Part shown: piece by piece, positions 10,362 through 19,325 of the stretch
How positions within the stretch are numbered: the stretch's first letter is position 1
Layout of the letters: each line of letters opens with the position of its first letter
From: Pseudomonas koreensis
GTDB taxonomy: Bacteria > Pseudomonadota > Gammaproteobacteria > Pseudomonadales > Pseudomonadaceae
Length of the DNA: 64,000 bases
Direction of reading: 5' to 3'
NCBI RefSeq assembly: GCF_025447595.1
Contig: NZ_JAOEJU010000009.1
Span: 141,634-205,633, forward strand
Program-made: the position numbers and the translations under genes
Notes under the pieces: model-generated
Database searches by the model: none
The model's input: the letters and a program-made list of their open reading frames with translations, nothing else
What the model was told of the DNA's origin: nothing

Positions 10362-10973
10362 ATGGCGGTTGACGACACACAACTGCTTGAGCGGTTGTTG
10401 GCAGGCGAACAGAAAGCCTTCAAGGAACTGGTCAGTACCTATCAAAGCCCCATGCGCGCGGTGGCCTACGCGATTGTCGGCCAGCGCCATGTCGAAGAAG
10501 TGGTGCAGGATGCCTGGTTGTCGGTGGTGCGCCACCTCGGCAGCTTCGAGGGACGTTCCAGTCTCAAGACCTGGCTGCTGACCATCACGGCCAACTCGGC
10601 CAAGAGCCGATACAAACTCAACCGTCGCGAAGTGTTGCTGGATGATCTGCCGTCACCCCATGGCACCATCGACGACAATCGCTTTTCTCCCGGCGACGGC
10701 CACTGGCTGGTCGCACCGTTTGCCTGGCACCAGGACACGCCCGAAGCGTTGCTGACGGAAGGCGAGCTGCGTGAATGCCTTGAGCACACGTTGTTGAGCC
10801 TGTCGGAACTGCAAAGCAGCGTACTGTTGCTGCGCGAGCGTCAGGGGCTGGAGCTGGAGGAGATCTGTAATCTTCTGGAGATCTCGCTCTCCAATGTCCG
10901 CGTGCTGCTGCATCGGGCACGCTTGAAGGTCTTCGCGACCGTGGAGCATTTTGAGGAGACCGGCGAATGTTGA
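10362..10973 (+). CDS. ECF-type RNA polymerase sigma factor
   Basis: A 203-residue sigma-70 family protein with only regions 2 and 4. Region 2 covers about residues 15-80 (EEVVQDAWLSVVRHLGSFEG, then LKTWLLTITANSAKSRY). Region 4 covers about 130-190 (LSELQSSVLLLRERQGLELE, then NLLEISLSNVRVLLHRAR). Region 3 is absent, as in ECF sigmas; a 45-residue linker joins the halves. The ATG at 10358 gives only four codons, so ATG 10362 is the start. The stop overlaps the following zinc-finger gene by 7 bp, implying coupled translation with its probable anti-sigma or cofactor. It resembles PA3285 by neighbourhood. Its regulon is unknown; autoregulation is plausible but not shown. Confidence 0.92.
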   Translation: MAVDDTQLLERLLAGEQKAFKELVSTYQSPMRAVAYAIVGQRHVEEVVQDAWLSVVRHLGSFEGRSSLKTWLLTITANSAKSRYKLNRREVLLDDLPSPHGTIDDNRFSPGDGHWLVAPFAWHQDTPEALLTEGELRECLEHTLLSLSELQSSVLLLRERQGLELEEICNLLEISLSNVRVLLHRARLKVFATVEHFEETGEC

Positions 10974-11203
10974 CGTGCAAGGAGCAAGTAGCGCGATCCA
11001 GCGATTACCTTGATGGCCAGTTGAGCTTTCGCGAGAAACTGATGGTGCGACATCACCTGATGTTCTGCCGCAATTGTCGGCGGTTCATTCGCCAGATGCG
11101 TTTGATGCAGTTGACGTTGCGGGCGATGCCGCAAAAACCGGAAGAGGGTGTGGACGCGTTGGCCGAACAGCTGGCACAGCTGCGACGCAAGGATCGATCC
11201 TGA
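10967..11203 (+). CDS. Zinc-finger (zf-HC2-like) putative anti-sigma factor
   Basis: A 78-residue protein starting at ATG 10967 inside the last codons of the sigma gene. Residues 20-40 carry the anti-sigma zinc motif HHLMFCRNCRRF (H-x3-C-x2-C, with an earlier Cys4/His). ZAS-type anti-sigma factors hold their ECF partner inactive. Unlike many, this one has no transmembrane helix, so any signal would have to be sensed in the cytoplasm, perhaps through the zinc site. Function is inferred from the motif and the overlap with the sigma gene. Confidence 0.85.
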   Translation: MLTCKEQVARSSDYLDGQLSFREKLMVRHHLMFCRNCRRFIRQMRLMQLTLRAMPQKPEEGVDALAEQLAQLRRKDRS

Positions 11204-11208
11204 AAACA

Positions 11209-11266
11209 CAGACTGGCGCGGCCGCAGCGAACGGATGATGGGGATCGCTGCGGCCGCGCCAGTCTG
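11209..11266. terminator. Perfect 22-bp inverted repeat after sigma/anti-sigma operon
   Basis: The arms 11209-11230 and 11245-11266 are exact reverse complements (CAGACTGGCGCGGCC... in the left arm) around a 14-base loop. No long T-run follows, but the stem is very stable. It probably ends the sigma operon or blocks readthrough from the opposing porin gene. Confidence 0.75.
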
Positions 11267-11275
11267 TTGAAGCCT

Positions 11276-11316
11276 CTTCAAACGATGGAACCGGATGTAA
11301 AACCCATCGTTTGAAG
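11276..11316 (-). terminator. Hairpin downstream of porin gene
   Basis: CTTCAAACGATGG (11276-11288) and CCATCGTTTGAAG (11304-11316) form a perfect 13-bp stem immediately past the porin stop codon on the minus strand. It is the likely terminator of that gene. Confidence 0.65.
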
Positions 11317-11332
11317 TCTGTTGCCGGGTTGC

Positions 11333-12655
11333 TTAGAACTTCGCTTCCGCGTCCAGCTGCAGGGTGTTGGTGTCTGCATCACGCTGGGTACGGCTGGAGA
11401 AGTCGGCCTTGGTCAGGAAGTAAGTCGCACCGATGGCGAAGTTCTTGTCGATGTCGTAGCCGACCTTGAACTTGTGGCCACGGGAACCGGTGGTGCCGTT
11501 GGCGAAGTCCGAATCGGTGAAGGCGCCGACCACAGCATTGCGCTGCACGTCACGATAGTTGTAATCGAGGTTCAGGCCGAAGACTTTCGACTTGGCACCT
11601 ACCAGCCACGCGGTGTCCTGATCGGTCACTGCGTCGTTGTTCTTCACGTACTGACCGTAGAACGACAGCGGCATCGGCAGACCGCCGATGTCGACCTGGC
11701 TGAAGCCTTCGTACAGACGGAATTCGTTGTCTGCCGAGTTGCCGTTGACGGCCAGGGCGCACGGAGTCGAGGTGCCGGTGCAACGGCTGTCTTCGTCGTT
11801 CTGATAGGCGTAGACGCTGCCGCCCAGAGTCAGTTTCAGGTTGTCGGTGATCGCGAAGCGGCTGCCCAGCTGGCCGGCGGTCAGGCGCAGGTCGTGACGG
11901 AATTGCACACCGTCGCCGTCGACGTTGTCCTTGAGGTTGTAGTTACCCAGGCTGCCGAACAGTTCGACGCTGCTGCCCAATGGATACTTGTAGGTAACGG
12001 CCAGACCTTCCGGGTTGATGTCGCTGTCCCAGATCACGTCGCCCATGCTCACCCACGGTTGCAGCATCTTGCCGCCGATGATGTGCAGGTTCTTGATCTG
12101 GTCCGGGTGGTAGTCGATGTAGCCCAGGTCGAGCCAGATCTGCTTCTTGTCGAAGTAGTTGTCCTGGTCCTGGTTGGTCGAACGGGCGTCATCGCCGCCG
12201 CCGGTGGCGATACGGATGCCGGTGTCGACTTGCGGGTTGATCTCGGTGTAGGCACCCAGACGGGCACGGATACGCTGGCGATCCTTGTCGCGGCCGCCGT
12301 TGTTCGGCTCGCCGTCGATCTTGATGGTTTCCTGACGGATACGTACGTCGCCCTTGAACTGGGTCTTGGCGGCCCAGGCCAGTTTCTGGTCGAAACTGCT
12401 GAGCTCGTTGGTTTTCTTCGCGGTCGCCGCGATTTGCTCGTTGGTCTCTTGCTGCGCCTGCTGCGCGATTTGCTGGGCCTTCTGATCCTTGGCCAGTTCA
12501 GTTTGCAGTTCAACGTACTGCGCCTGGGAAATCGAACCGTTAGCCTTGAGCATGTCGAGCAGTTTGGCGTCGACTGCGGCACTGGCCGGAACACTCATGG
12601 CCAGCAACAGGCCACCGCACAGGGCCGCCGCAGTTTTCGTGGAAGCAAGACGCAT
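11333..12655 (-). CDS. Putative outer-membrane porin (Porin_5 family)
   Basis: A 440-residue product with a signal peptide (AAALCGGLLLAMSVPASAA) followed by a short coiled-coil-like stretch rich in Gln/Ala (about residues 35-75, LQTELAKDQKAQQIAQQAQQ). A beta-barrel region follows, with alternating aromatic strands and C-terminal phenylalanine (LDAEAKF). The coiled-coil plus barrel layout fits the Pfam Porin_5 family of Pseudomonas. I chose ATG 12655 because GGAG sits six bases upstream and the signal peptide starts there; an upstream extension to 12826 is open but unlikely. Substrate unknown. Confidence 0.88.
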   Translation of the reverse strand: MRLASTKTAAALCGGLLLAMSVPASAAVDAKLLDMLKANGSISQAQYVELQTELAKDQKAQQIAQQAQQETNEQIAATAKKTNELSSFDQKLAWAAKTQFKGDVRIRQETIKIDGEPNNGGRDKDRQRIRARLGAYTEINPQVDTGIRIATGGGDDARSTNQDQDNYFDKKQIWLDLGYIDYHPDQIKNLHIIGGKMLQPWVSMGDVIWDSDINPEGLAVTYKYPLGSSVELFGSLGNYNLKDNVDGDGVQFRHDLRLTAGQLGSRFAITDNLKLTLGGSVYAYQNDEDSRCTGTSTPCALAVNGNSADNEFRLYEGFSQVDIGGLPMPLSFYGQYVKNNDAVTDQDTAWLVGAKSKVFGLNLDYNYRDVQRNAVVGAFTDSDFANGTTGSRGHKFKVGYDIDKNFAIGATYFLTKADFSSRTQRDADTNTLQLDAEAKF

Positions 12656-12935
12656 AGCAATCTCCGAAGATGAGAGGGATGGCTGAACCATCCTGGGCAC
12701 AACCGACGGTTTGACGGTCGGAAAACAGTGTCCGGGTAGAACCCGGCGCTCTAAAAACAGGCGCCAGTATCGCGATGGTTTATGACAGAGCAGTGGCACG
12801 ATGATGGCAGGTTCATGACGATACAAAACTGCCGTGAACTATTGATCTAGAGCGCTGTCGCGCATTCGGGCATGGGCAACGCCCGGCCGATCAGCGATAC
12901 TCGCCGGGCGTTCACGCCCGAAAGTGGAGAGGAAA

Positions 12936-14060
12936 ATGCCGCTGCAACGTCTGCATAAACTGTCGGAAATTCCAGCGTCCGACTGGGATGTTCTGGTGCC
13001 GGTAAACCAGCCGTTTCTGCGCCATGCCTTTCTGGCTTCGCTGGAGGACAGCGGCAGCGTCGGCCCGCATACAGGCTGGCAACCGGAGCATTTGCTGCAC
13101 GTTGAAGCGGGCCGTGTGATCGCGGCGCTGCCCGGTTATCGCAAGTGGCATTCCTATGGCGAATACGTGTTCGATCACGGCTGGGCCGATGCCTGCGCCC
13201 GGGCCGGCATCGATTACTACCCCAAGTTTTTGAGCGCGGTGCCGTTCAGCCCGGTCAGCGGCCCACGGTTGCTGGCGGCGAACGTCGAAGACGGATTCGA
13301 ACTGCTCAAGAGCCTGCCGGGGTATCTGGAAATCGAAGAACTCTCCAGCGCCCACATCAATTTCACCGACGCGTTTACCGATGCCGCCATGGCCGAGCAG
13401 CCGGGCTGGCTGCAACGCATCGGCTGTCAGTACCACTGGCAGAATCGCGGCTATCGCGACTTTCAGGATTTCCTCGACGTGCTGGCCTCGCGCAAGCGCA
13501 AACAGATGCGCAAGGAGCGCGAGCAAGTGGCGGGGCAGGGCTTCGAGTTCGAATGGCTGGAAGGCCGCGAACTGGACGAGGCGCAGTGGGATTTCGTCTA
13601 TGCCTGTTACGCCAATACCTACGCGGTGCGCCGGCAGGCGCCGTACCTGACCCGGGAGTTCTTCAGCCTGCTGGCCGAGCGTATGCCGGAATCGATTCGC
13701 GTGGTCCTGGCCCGGCAGGGCTCACGGCCGGTGGCGATGGCGTTCAGTCTGGTGGGCGGCGACAGCTTTTACGGGCGCTACTGGGGATGCCTGGCCGAGT
13801 TTGACCGGCTGCATTTCGAGACCTGTTTCTATCAGGGCATGGACTATGCGATTGCCCATGGCTTTCAGCGTTTCGATGCCGGTGCCCAGGGCGAGCACAA
13901 ACTGATTCGTGGCTTTGAACCGGTGATCACCCATTCCTGGCATTACCTGCGTCACCCTGGCCTGAAGGCTGCTGTCAAAGATTTCCTGCACCAGGAGCGC
14001 GCCGGTGTTCTGGCCTATGTCGAAGAGGCAAGAGCAGCCTTACCCTACCGCCAGACCTAG
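12936..14060 (+). CDS. FemAB-like GNAT family N-acyltransferase
   Basis: A 374-residue protein of the PF04339 type (peptidogalycan biosynthesis/FemAB-like), cytosolic, with no signal or membrane segment. Recognisable stretches are NQPFLRHAFLASLEDSGSVG at the N-terminus, YHWQNRGYRDFQDFLDVLAS near residue 165-190, RKRKQMRKER, and FDAGAQGEHKLIRGFEPV near residue 310. The family fold is a duplicated GNAT domain; the substrate is not established. The start is ATG 12936 (GGAG six bases upstream) rather than GTG 12924, which lacks a ribosome site. It is flanked by the divergent porin gene and a REP pair. Confidence 0.85.
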   Translation: MPLQRLHKLSEIPASDWDVLVPVNQPFLRHAFLASLEDSGSVGPHTGWQPEHLLHVEAGRVIAALPGYRKWHSYGEYVFDHGWADACARAGIDYYPKFLSAVPFSPVSGPRLLAANVEDGFELLKSLPGYLEIEELSSAHINFTDAFTDAAMAEQPGWLQRIGCQYHWQNRGYRDFQDFLDVLASRKRKQMRKEREQVAGQGFEFEWLEGRELDEAQWDFVYACYANTYAVRRQAPYLTREFFSLLAERMPESIRVVLARQGSRPVAMAFSLVGGDSFYGRYWGCLAEFDRLHFETCFYQGMDYAIAHGFQRFDAGAQGEHKLIRGFEPVITHSWHYLRHPGLKAAVKDFLHQERAGVLAYVEEARAALPYRQT

Positions 14061-14067
14061 ATTCCAA

Positions 14068-14157
14068 TGTGGGAGCGAGCTTGCTCGCGAAAGGTTGGTG
14101 TCAGTCAATATTTGCCTCATTGACACACCGCTGTTCGCGAGCAAGCTCGCTCCCACA
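14068..14157. repeat. REP pair (REPIN-like), AAGCTCG subtype
   Basis: TGTGGGAGCGAGCTTGCTCG starts at 14068 and its inverted copy ends CAAGCTCGCTCCCACA at 14157. It lies between convergent genes. Confidence 0.9.
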
Positions 14158-14162
14158 GGAAA

Positions 14163-14858
14163 TCAGTTGTCTTCCTTGCCCAGCCAGCGATAGATCACGC
14201 CGCCAACCACCGCACCGAGCAGCGGCGCGACCCAGAACATCCACAACTGTGCGATGGCCCAGCCACCGACCATCAACGCCGGGCCGGTGCTGCGGGCCGG
14301 GTTGACCGAGGTGTTGGTGACCGGGATCGAGATCAGGTGGATCAACGTCAGGGCGAGGCCGATGGCAATCGGTGCGAGTCCTGCCGGGGCGCGTTTGTCA
14401 GTGGCACCGAGGATGATCACCACGAACATGGCGGTCATCACCAGCTCTGTGACGAAGCCTGCGGCCATTGAATATTTGCCCGGAGAGTGCTCGCCGTAAC
14501 CGTTGGAGGCCAGGCCGTTGGCGACGTCGAAGCCTTCCTTGCCACTGCCGATGTAGGCGATCAGCGCGGCGGCGAGGATTGCCCCGAGCACCTGAGCGAT
14601 GATGTAAGCGGGCAATTCTTTGGCCGGGAATCGACCGCCAACGGACAGACCGACCGATACGGCCGGATTGAGGTGACATCCGCTGATATGGCCGATGGCA
14701 AACGCCATGGTCAGCACCGTCAGACCAAATGCCAGGGCGACCCCCAGCACGCCGATTCCCAACGGTGAGGACGCGGCGATCACCGCACTGCCGCAACCGC
14801 CCAACACTAACCAGAACGTACCCAACAACTCAGTGACTGAACGTTTGAACAGAGACAT
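14163..14858 (-). CDS. aqpZ: Aquaporin Z
   Basis: A 231-residue inner-membrane water channel. Both NPA boxes are present (residues 64-66 and 186-188). The selectivity-filter residues of AqpZ (a Phe near 44, His174, Thr183 and Arg189) are in place, marking a water channel rather than a glycerol facilitator. Six transmembrane helices are evident. ATG 14858 has AAGGA seven bases upstream. It appears monocistronic, ending just before a REP pair. Confidence 0.96.
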   Translation of the reverse strand: MSLFKRSVTELLGTFWLVLGGCGSAVIAASSPLGIGVLGVALAFGLTVLTMAFAIGHISGCHLNPAVSVGLSVGGRFPAKELPAYIIAQVLGAILAAALIAYIGSGKEGFDVANGLASNGYGEHSPGKYSMAAGFVTELVMTAMFVVIILGATDKRAPAGLAPIAIGLALTLIHLISIPVTNTSVNPARSTGPALMVGGWAIAQLWMFWVAPLLGAVVGGVIYRWLGKEDN

Positions 14859-14986
14859 GAGAGTGTCCTTGATAGACGTGCTATCGAGACTGGATCGAGT
14901 GGTGCTTCCTTGCAGATTTACGACAGGTTCCGTTCCGGAGCCTTCGCTGATTACAGCAAAGTTTGTGCAGATTTCCAGCAGGCGAT

Positions 14987-15031
14987 AAAAAACCGCCAGA
15001 GCCCGTGGGTAAAGGGCTGTGGCGGTTTTTT
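14987..15031. terminator. Bidirectional intrinsic terminator after ABC exporter
   Basis: AAAAAACCGCC-AGAGCCC pairs with GGGCT-GTGGCGGTTTTTT around GTGGGTAAA. The A-run and T-run on either side make it work in both directions. On the minus strand it ends the ABC transporter gene. Confidence 0.85.
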
Positions 15032-15047
15032 GTGCTTTGACGCAGGA

Positions 15048-16880
15048 TCAATCGATGCCGACAAACCCTCCTGTCTGGTGCGCCCACAGCCGCGCATATA
15101 GGCCGCGATGGGCCAGCAGTTCGGCATGGGTGCCGCTTTCGGCGATCTTGCCGTTTTCCAGCACCACCAGCCGGTCCATCCGGGCAATGGTCGAGAGCCG
15201 GTGGGCGATGGCGATCACGGTCTTGCCCTGCATCAGGGTTTCCAGACTTTCCTGGATCGCCGCTTCGACTTCCGAGTCCAGCGCCGAGGTCGCTTCGTCC
15301 ATGATCAGGATCGGCGCGTCCTTGAGCAGCACCCGCGCAATGGCGATCCGCTGACGCTGACCACCGGACAGTTTCACCCCACGCTCGCCGACATGCGCAT
15401 CGAATCCGGTGCGTCCTTCGGCGTCCGACAGCAGCGGGATGAACTCGTCGGCGCGGGCCTTGTGTACGGCATCCCAGAGTTCTGCGTCGGTGGCGTCGGG
15501 CTTGCCGTACAGCAAGTTGTCGCGGATCGAACGGTGCAGCAGCGAAGTGTCCTGGGTGATCATGCCGATCCGCGCGCGCAGGCTTTCCTGTCCGACTTCG
15601 GCGATGTTCTGGCCGTCGATAATGATCCGTCCGCCCTCGACGTCGTACAGGCGCAGCAGCAGGTTCACCAAGGTCGACTTGCCGGCGCCGGACGGGCCGA
15701 TCAGACCGATTTTCTCACCGGGTTTGATGGTCAGGTTGAGGTCGCCGATGATGCCTTTCTTCTTGCCGTAGTGAAAATCCACGTGCTCGAAACGTACTTC
15801 GCCACGGGCCACGGCCAGCGGTTTGGCCTGCTCTTTGTCGGTGACACTGACGGGTTGCGCGATGGTCTGCAGACCGTCCTGGACCATGCCGATGTTTTCG
15901 AAGATGCCGGTGACCACCCACATGATCCAGCCGGACATGTTGACGATACGGATCACCAGGCCGGTGGCCAGAGCGATCGCGCCGACGCTGATCAGCGATT
16001 GCGTCCACAGCCACAGCGCCAGCGCCGTGGTACCGACGATCAGCAGACCGTTCATGGTGGTAATGGCCACGTCCATGCTGGTGACCACGCGGCCGGCCAT
16101 TTGGGCTTTTTCGGTCTGTTCCTGGATCGCTTCGCGGGCGTAGTGCTGTTCGAAATTGGTGTGGGCGAACAGCTTCAGGGTGGCGATGTTGGTGTAGCCA
16201 TCGACGATTCGGCCCATCAGTTTCGAGCGCGCGTCGGAGGCTTCCACCGAGCGGTTCTTGACCCGTGGCACGAAGTAATAAAGCGCGCCGATGTAGGCCG
16301 CGATCCACGTCAGCAGCGGGATCATCAGGCGCCAGTCGGCTTCGGCGAACAGCACCAGCGAACTGATCGCGTAGATCAGCACATGCCACAACGCATCCAC
16401 CGCCTGCACGGCGGAATCGCGCAGCGAGTTGCCGGTCTGCATGATGCGTTGGGCAATGCGCCCGGCGAAGTCGTTCTGGAAAAAATTCAGGCTCTGCTTG
16501 AGCACGTAGCTGTGGTTCTGCCAGCGAATCATGCTGGTCATGCTCGGGCTCAGGGTCTGGTGCACCAGCATGTCGTGCAGTGCCAGGAACAGAGGACGCA
16601 GCAGCAATGCCACCACGGCCATCCACGCCAGCTCGGCACCATGCACCTTGAAGAAGTCGACGTTCGGAGTGCCCTGGGCAAGGTCGATGATGCGGCTCAG
16701 GTAACTGAACAGCGCCACTTCGATCAAGGCACCGAACAGGCCGACGATCAGCAAGGCGGCGAAACTCGGCCAGACCTGCTTCAGGTAATAGGTATAGAAG
16801 GGCAGAACACGATCCGGCGGGGATGCCGTAGGAGCGTCACGGAATATGTCGATCAGTTGTTCGAAACGGCGATAGAGCAT
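15048..16880 (-). CDS. ABC transporter, fused permease and ATPase
   Basis: A 610-residue half-transporter. Residues 40-335 form the six-helix exporter transmembrane domain. The ATPase domain follows, with Walker A GPSGAGKS (395-402), signature LSGGQ (504-508), Walker B ILIMDEATSALD (Asp528, Glu529) and the H-loop AHRLST. Such MsbA/LmrA-type proteins work as homodimers or heterodimers exporting lipids, drugs or peptides from the inner membrane; the substrate cannot be deduced. No partner half-transporter is adjacent. A terminator follows at 14987-15031. Confidence 0.93.
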   Translation of the reverse strand: MLYRRFEQLIDIFRDAPTASPPDRVLPFYTYYLKQVWPSFAALLIVGLFGALIEVALFSYLSRIIDLAQGTPNVDFFKVHGAELAWMAVVALLLRPLFLALHDMLVHQTLSPSMTSMIRWQNHSYVLKQSLNFFQNDFAGRIAQRIMQTGNSLRDSAVQAVDALWHVLIYAISSLVLFAEADWRLMIPLLTWIAAYIGALYYFVPRVKNRSVEASDARSKLMGRIVDGYTNIATLKLFAHTNFEQHYAREAIQEQTEKAQMAGRVVTSMDVAITTMNGLLIVGTTALALWLWTQSLISVGAIALATGLVIRIVNMSGWIMWVVTGIFENIGMVQDGLQTIAQPVSVTDKEQAKPLAVARGEVRFEHVDFHYGKKKGIIGDLNLTIKPGEKIGLIGPSGAGKSTLVNLLLRLYDVEGGRIIIDGQNIAEVGQESLRARIGMITQDTSLLHRSIRDNLLYGKPDATDAELWDAVHKARADEFIPLLSDAEGRTGFDAHVGERGVKLSGGQRQRIAIARVLLKDAPILIMDEATSALDSEVEAAIQESLETLMQGKTVIAIAHRLSTIARMDRLVVLENGKIAESGTHAELLAHRGLYARLWAHQTGGFVGID

Positions 16881-16921
16881 CAGATAACCGCCCGGAGTAC
16901 GGGCTCTCCTTTTATCAGTGT

Positions 16922-16950
16922 GAGCGGTGCAGGGGTAATCCGCACCGCTC
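16922..16950 (-). terminator. Hairpin downstream of ppiA
   Basis: GAGCGGTGC and GCACCGCTC form a perfect 9-bp stem just beyond the ppiA stop on the minus strand. There is no strong T-run, so termination is likely but not certain. Confidence 0.5.
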
Positions 16951-16967
16951 GATATGCCCTGTAAAGC

Positions 16968-17531
16968 TTAGTCGATGCGCTTGGCCGACTTGATGATCAC
17001 AGGGTCGACAGGCACGTTTTGCATGCCCTGTTTGGTAGTGGTTTGCGAGTTGACGATGATGTCGACCACGTCCATGCCCTTGACCACTTTGGCGAACACC
17101 GCGTAACCGGCGTCGCGGCCCGGATCAAGGAATGCGTTGTCGGCCACATTGATGAAGAACTGGCTGGTGGCCGAATCCGGGTTGGAAGTACGGGCCATCG
17201 ACAGGGTGCCACGAACGTTATGCAGGCCGTTGCTGGCCTCGTTCTTGATTGGGGCCTTGGTGTCCTTTTGTTGCATCTGCTGGGTGAAGCCGCCGCCCTG
17301 AGCCATGAAGCCCGGGATCACGCGGTGGAAAATCGTGTTGGTGTAGAAACCGCTGTCGACGTACTCGAGGAAGTTCTTGGTACTGATCGGCGCCTTGACC
17401 GGGTCCAGTTCGATTTCGATGGTGCCGTTGGTGGTCACCAGTTCGACGTGTGGCGCCTTGGCCGGCGTGGCAGCCATCAGGTTGGCAGCAAACAGCACGG
17501 TGCCGGCGGCGAGGGCGAGTTTTTTCAGCAT
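16968..17531 (-). CDS. ppiA: Periplasmic peptidyl-prolyl cis-trans isomerase A (cyclophilin)
   Basis: A 187-residue cyclophilin with a signal peptide ([20 protein letters not shown]). The catalytic core motifs are visible: [15 protein letters not shown] (active-site Phe-His-Arg), LSMART and [10 protein letters not shown]. The enzyme speeds proline isomerisation during folding of exported proteins. It begins 3 bp after the stop of the alpha/beta hydrolase gene on the same strand, so the two are probably co-transcribed, possibly with the LysR gene further upstream. Confidence 0.95.
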   Translation of the reverse strand: MLKKLALAAGTVLFAANLMAATPAKAPHVELVTTNGTIEIELDPVKAPISTKNFLEYVDSGFYTNTIFHRVIPGFMAQGGGFTQQMQQKDTKAPIKNEASNGLHNVRGTLSMARTSNPDSATSQFFINVADNAFLDPGRDAGYAVFAKVVKGMDVVDIIVNSQTTTKQGMQNVPVDPVIIKSAKRID

Positions 17532-17534
17532 GGG

Positions 17535-18338
17535 TCAGTGATCCTGAGGGTGATTATCGGCTGTGGCGAGAAACTCCAGCAGCGTTTGATTGAAGCGTTC
17601 GGGCTGATCGAGCGGGGTGGCGTGGCGCGAATCGGCGATCACCACCAGCCGCGCATCGGGCAGCAGTCTGACATAGGTTTCTTTCAGCGAAACGGGGGTG
17701 TAGTCCCGGTCGGCGCTGACGACGAGGGTTGGACAGGTGACCCGGGAAAGTCGTTCCTGAACCCCCCAGCCAACAATCGCATCGAAGCTGGCGAGATAAG
17801 CACGTTTGTCATTTTTTGCCCAGCGCTCCGCCATTTTCTGACGCAAATCAGCTTGCTCCGGTTTGGGGAACAGCTTGGCACCCAGTGCCTTGCCGATGGT
17901 GGCGAGGCTGAGCAGGCGCATCAGGCTCCAGCGCTTGAACCACTGCCAGTAATCGTCGCGACTGCGTACCTTGACCTCGGGCGCGCTGTTGACGATGGTC
18001 AGGCTCTTGAGCATTCGCGGCTCATCGACGGCCAACTGAAAACCGATCATGCCGCCCATGGACAGCCCGGCGTAGTGCACCGGGCCGAGTTTCAAATGTT
18101 CGATCAGGGCAACGATGTCGGCGCTGAATCCGGCAATACTGTAGCGCTCGCGGGGTTTGTCGGAGCGGCCGTGACCTCGCACGTCCGGCACGATTACCCG
18201 GTAATGCGCGGCCAGCGCCGGAATCTGCATTTCCCAGTCCAGGGTGCTGGAGCCGAGCCCGTGAACCAGCAGCAACGGATCGCCGTGGCCATATTCCTCG
18301 TAGTGCAGGTTGCAACCTTCATGCTCGAAATACGCCAT
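17535..18338 (-). CDS. Alpha/beta-fold hydrolase
   Basis: A 267-residue serine hydrolase. The oxyanion HGLG is at 26-29, the nucleophile Ser93 lies in AGLSMGGMIG, the acid is Asp210 or Asp212 in VVSADRDYTP, and His239 lies in DSRHATP. It has no signal peptide, so it is cytosolic. The family includes esterases and C-C hydrolases; the substrate is unknown. ATG 18338 has GGAG seven bases upstream. It sits between a LysR gene (14 bp gap) and ppiA (3 bp gap), all on the minus strand. Confidence 0.9.
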   Translation of the reverse strand: MAYFEHEGCNLHYEEYGHGDPLLLVHGLGSSTLDWEMQIPALAAHYRVIVPDVRGHGRSDKPRERYSIAGFSADIVALIEHLKLGPVHYAGLSMGGMIGFQLAVDEPRMLKSLTIVNSAPEVKVRSRDDYWQWFKRWSLMRLLSLATIGKALGAKLFPKPEQADLRQKMAERWAKNDKRAYLASFDAIVGWGVQERLSRVTCPTLVVSADRDYTPVSLKETYVRLLPDARLVVIADSRHATPLDQPERFNQTLLEFLATADNHPQDH

Positions 18339-18352
18339 CGGTGAACTCCGTG

Positions 18353-19276
18353 TCAGGCTTGTTCGGGGGCGGCAAACGGTGCGTCCAGCGGCAGGGTGTC
18401 GAATGTGCGCAGCAGTTCGACGAGGATCTGCGAAGCCGGGCCCAAGGGTTTGTCCTTGTTCGAATACAGATAAAAGCTGGAATTGCGGTTACCGCCACGG
18501 TCCAACGGTAGCAGTTTGAGCGAACCTTCCTTCAGTTCCCGCTCGATCATGTGCCGAGGCAACCAGGCGAAGCCCAGGCCATTGCTGACAAATGTTGCAG
18601 CAGTGGCCAGACTGCCGACGGTCCAGCGCTGTTCGGCGCCGAGCCAGCCGACATCCCGTGGCTGCTGGCGACCGGAGTCGCGGATTACCACCTGCATGTG
18701 GGTTTCCAGATCCTGGAAGCTCAATTCGCGGCCCAGGCGATGCAGGGGGTGGTCGGGGTTGGCAACGGCGACAAACTCCACGTCACTCAGCTCGGCACCC
18801 AGATACCCGGGAATGCTCAGCCCGGTGATCGCCAGGTCGGCCACACCTTCGAGCAGCACTTCCTCGACGCCCGACAGCACCTCTTCACGCAGACGTACAC
18901 GGCAGCCTCGACTCTGAGGCATGAAGGCGGTCAAGGCCCGGACGATGCGAGCGCTCGGGTAGGCGGCGTCCACGACCAATCGCACTTCGGCTTCCCAACC
19001 TTGCTCCATGTGATGGGCGAGGTCTTCCAGCTGGCTGGCCTGTTTCACCAGTTGTCGCGAGCGGCGCAGCAGCACTCCGCCGGCTTCGGTCAGCACAGCC
19101 TTGCGACCGTCGATGCGCAACAGCGGCACGCCGAGCTGATCCTGCATACGGGCGACGGTGTAGCTCACCGACGATTGCGAGCGGTGCAGGGCCTCGGCGG
19201 CCTGGGCGAATCCGCCGTGGTCGACCACGGCCTGCAACGTTCGCCATTGATCAAGGGTCACGCGGGGCGCTTTCAT
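18353..19276 (-). CDS. LysR-family transcriptional regulator
   Basis: A 307-residue regulator. The N-terminal winged helix is clear (LDQWRTLQAVVDHGGFAQAA, then EALHRSQSSVSYTVARMQDQ at residues 25-50), followed by the linker helix and a substrate-binding-like effector domain. ATG 19276, with GGAG six bases upstream, is preferred over TTG 19279. Same-strand genes downstream are the hydrolase and ppiA; the divergent side carries a small secreted protein and then azoR. Targets are unknown. Confidence 0.93.
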   Translation of the reverse strand: MKAPRVTLDQWRTLQAVVDHGGFAQAAEALHRSQSSVSYTVARMQDQLGVPLLRIDGRKAVLTEAGGVLLRRSRQLVKQASQLEDLAHHMEQGWEAEVRLVVDAAYPSARIVRALTAFMPQSRGCRVRLREEVLSGVEEVLLEGVADLAITGLSIPGYLGAELSDVEFVAVANPDHPLHRLGRELSFQDLETHMQVVIRDSGRQQPRDVGWLGAEQRWTVGSLATAATFVSNGLGFAWLPRHMIERELKEGSLKLLPLDRGGNRNSSFYLYSNKDKPLGPASQILVELLRTFDTLPLDAPFAAPEQA

Positions 19277-19325
19277 CAATAGCTCCTCTTGTCCTAAGCT
19301 GGCGGTCCCTCATGGAGACTGCCGA

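Noticed and set aside
11321..12673. 450-codon plus-strand frame opposite the porin gene
   Set aside because: The Val-rich translation is the complement of the barrel gene; the minus-strand product has a signal peptide and good ribosome site.
15108..16964. 618-codon plus-strand frame opposite the ABC transporter
   Set aside because: The minus strand encodes all ABC motifs in order; the plus-strand protein is His/Gln/Asp-rich nonsense.
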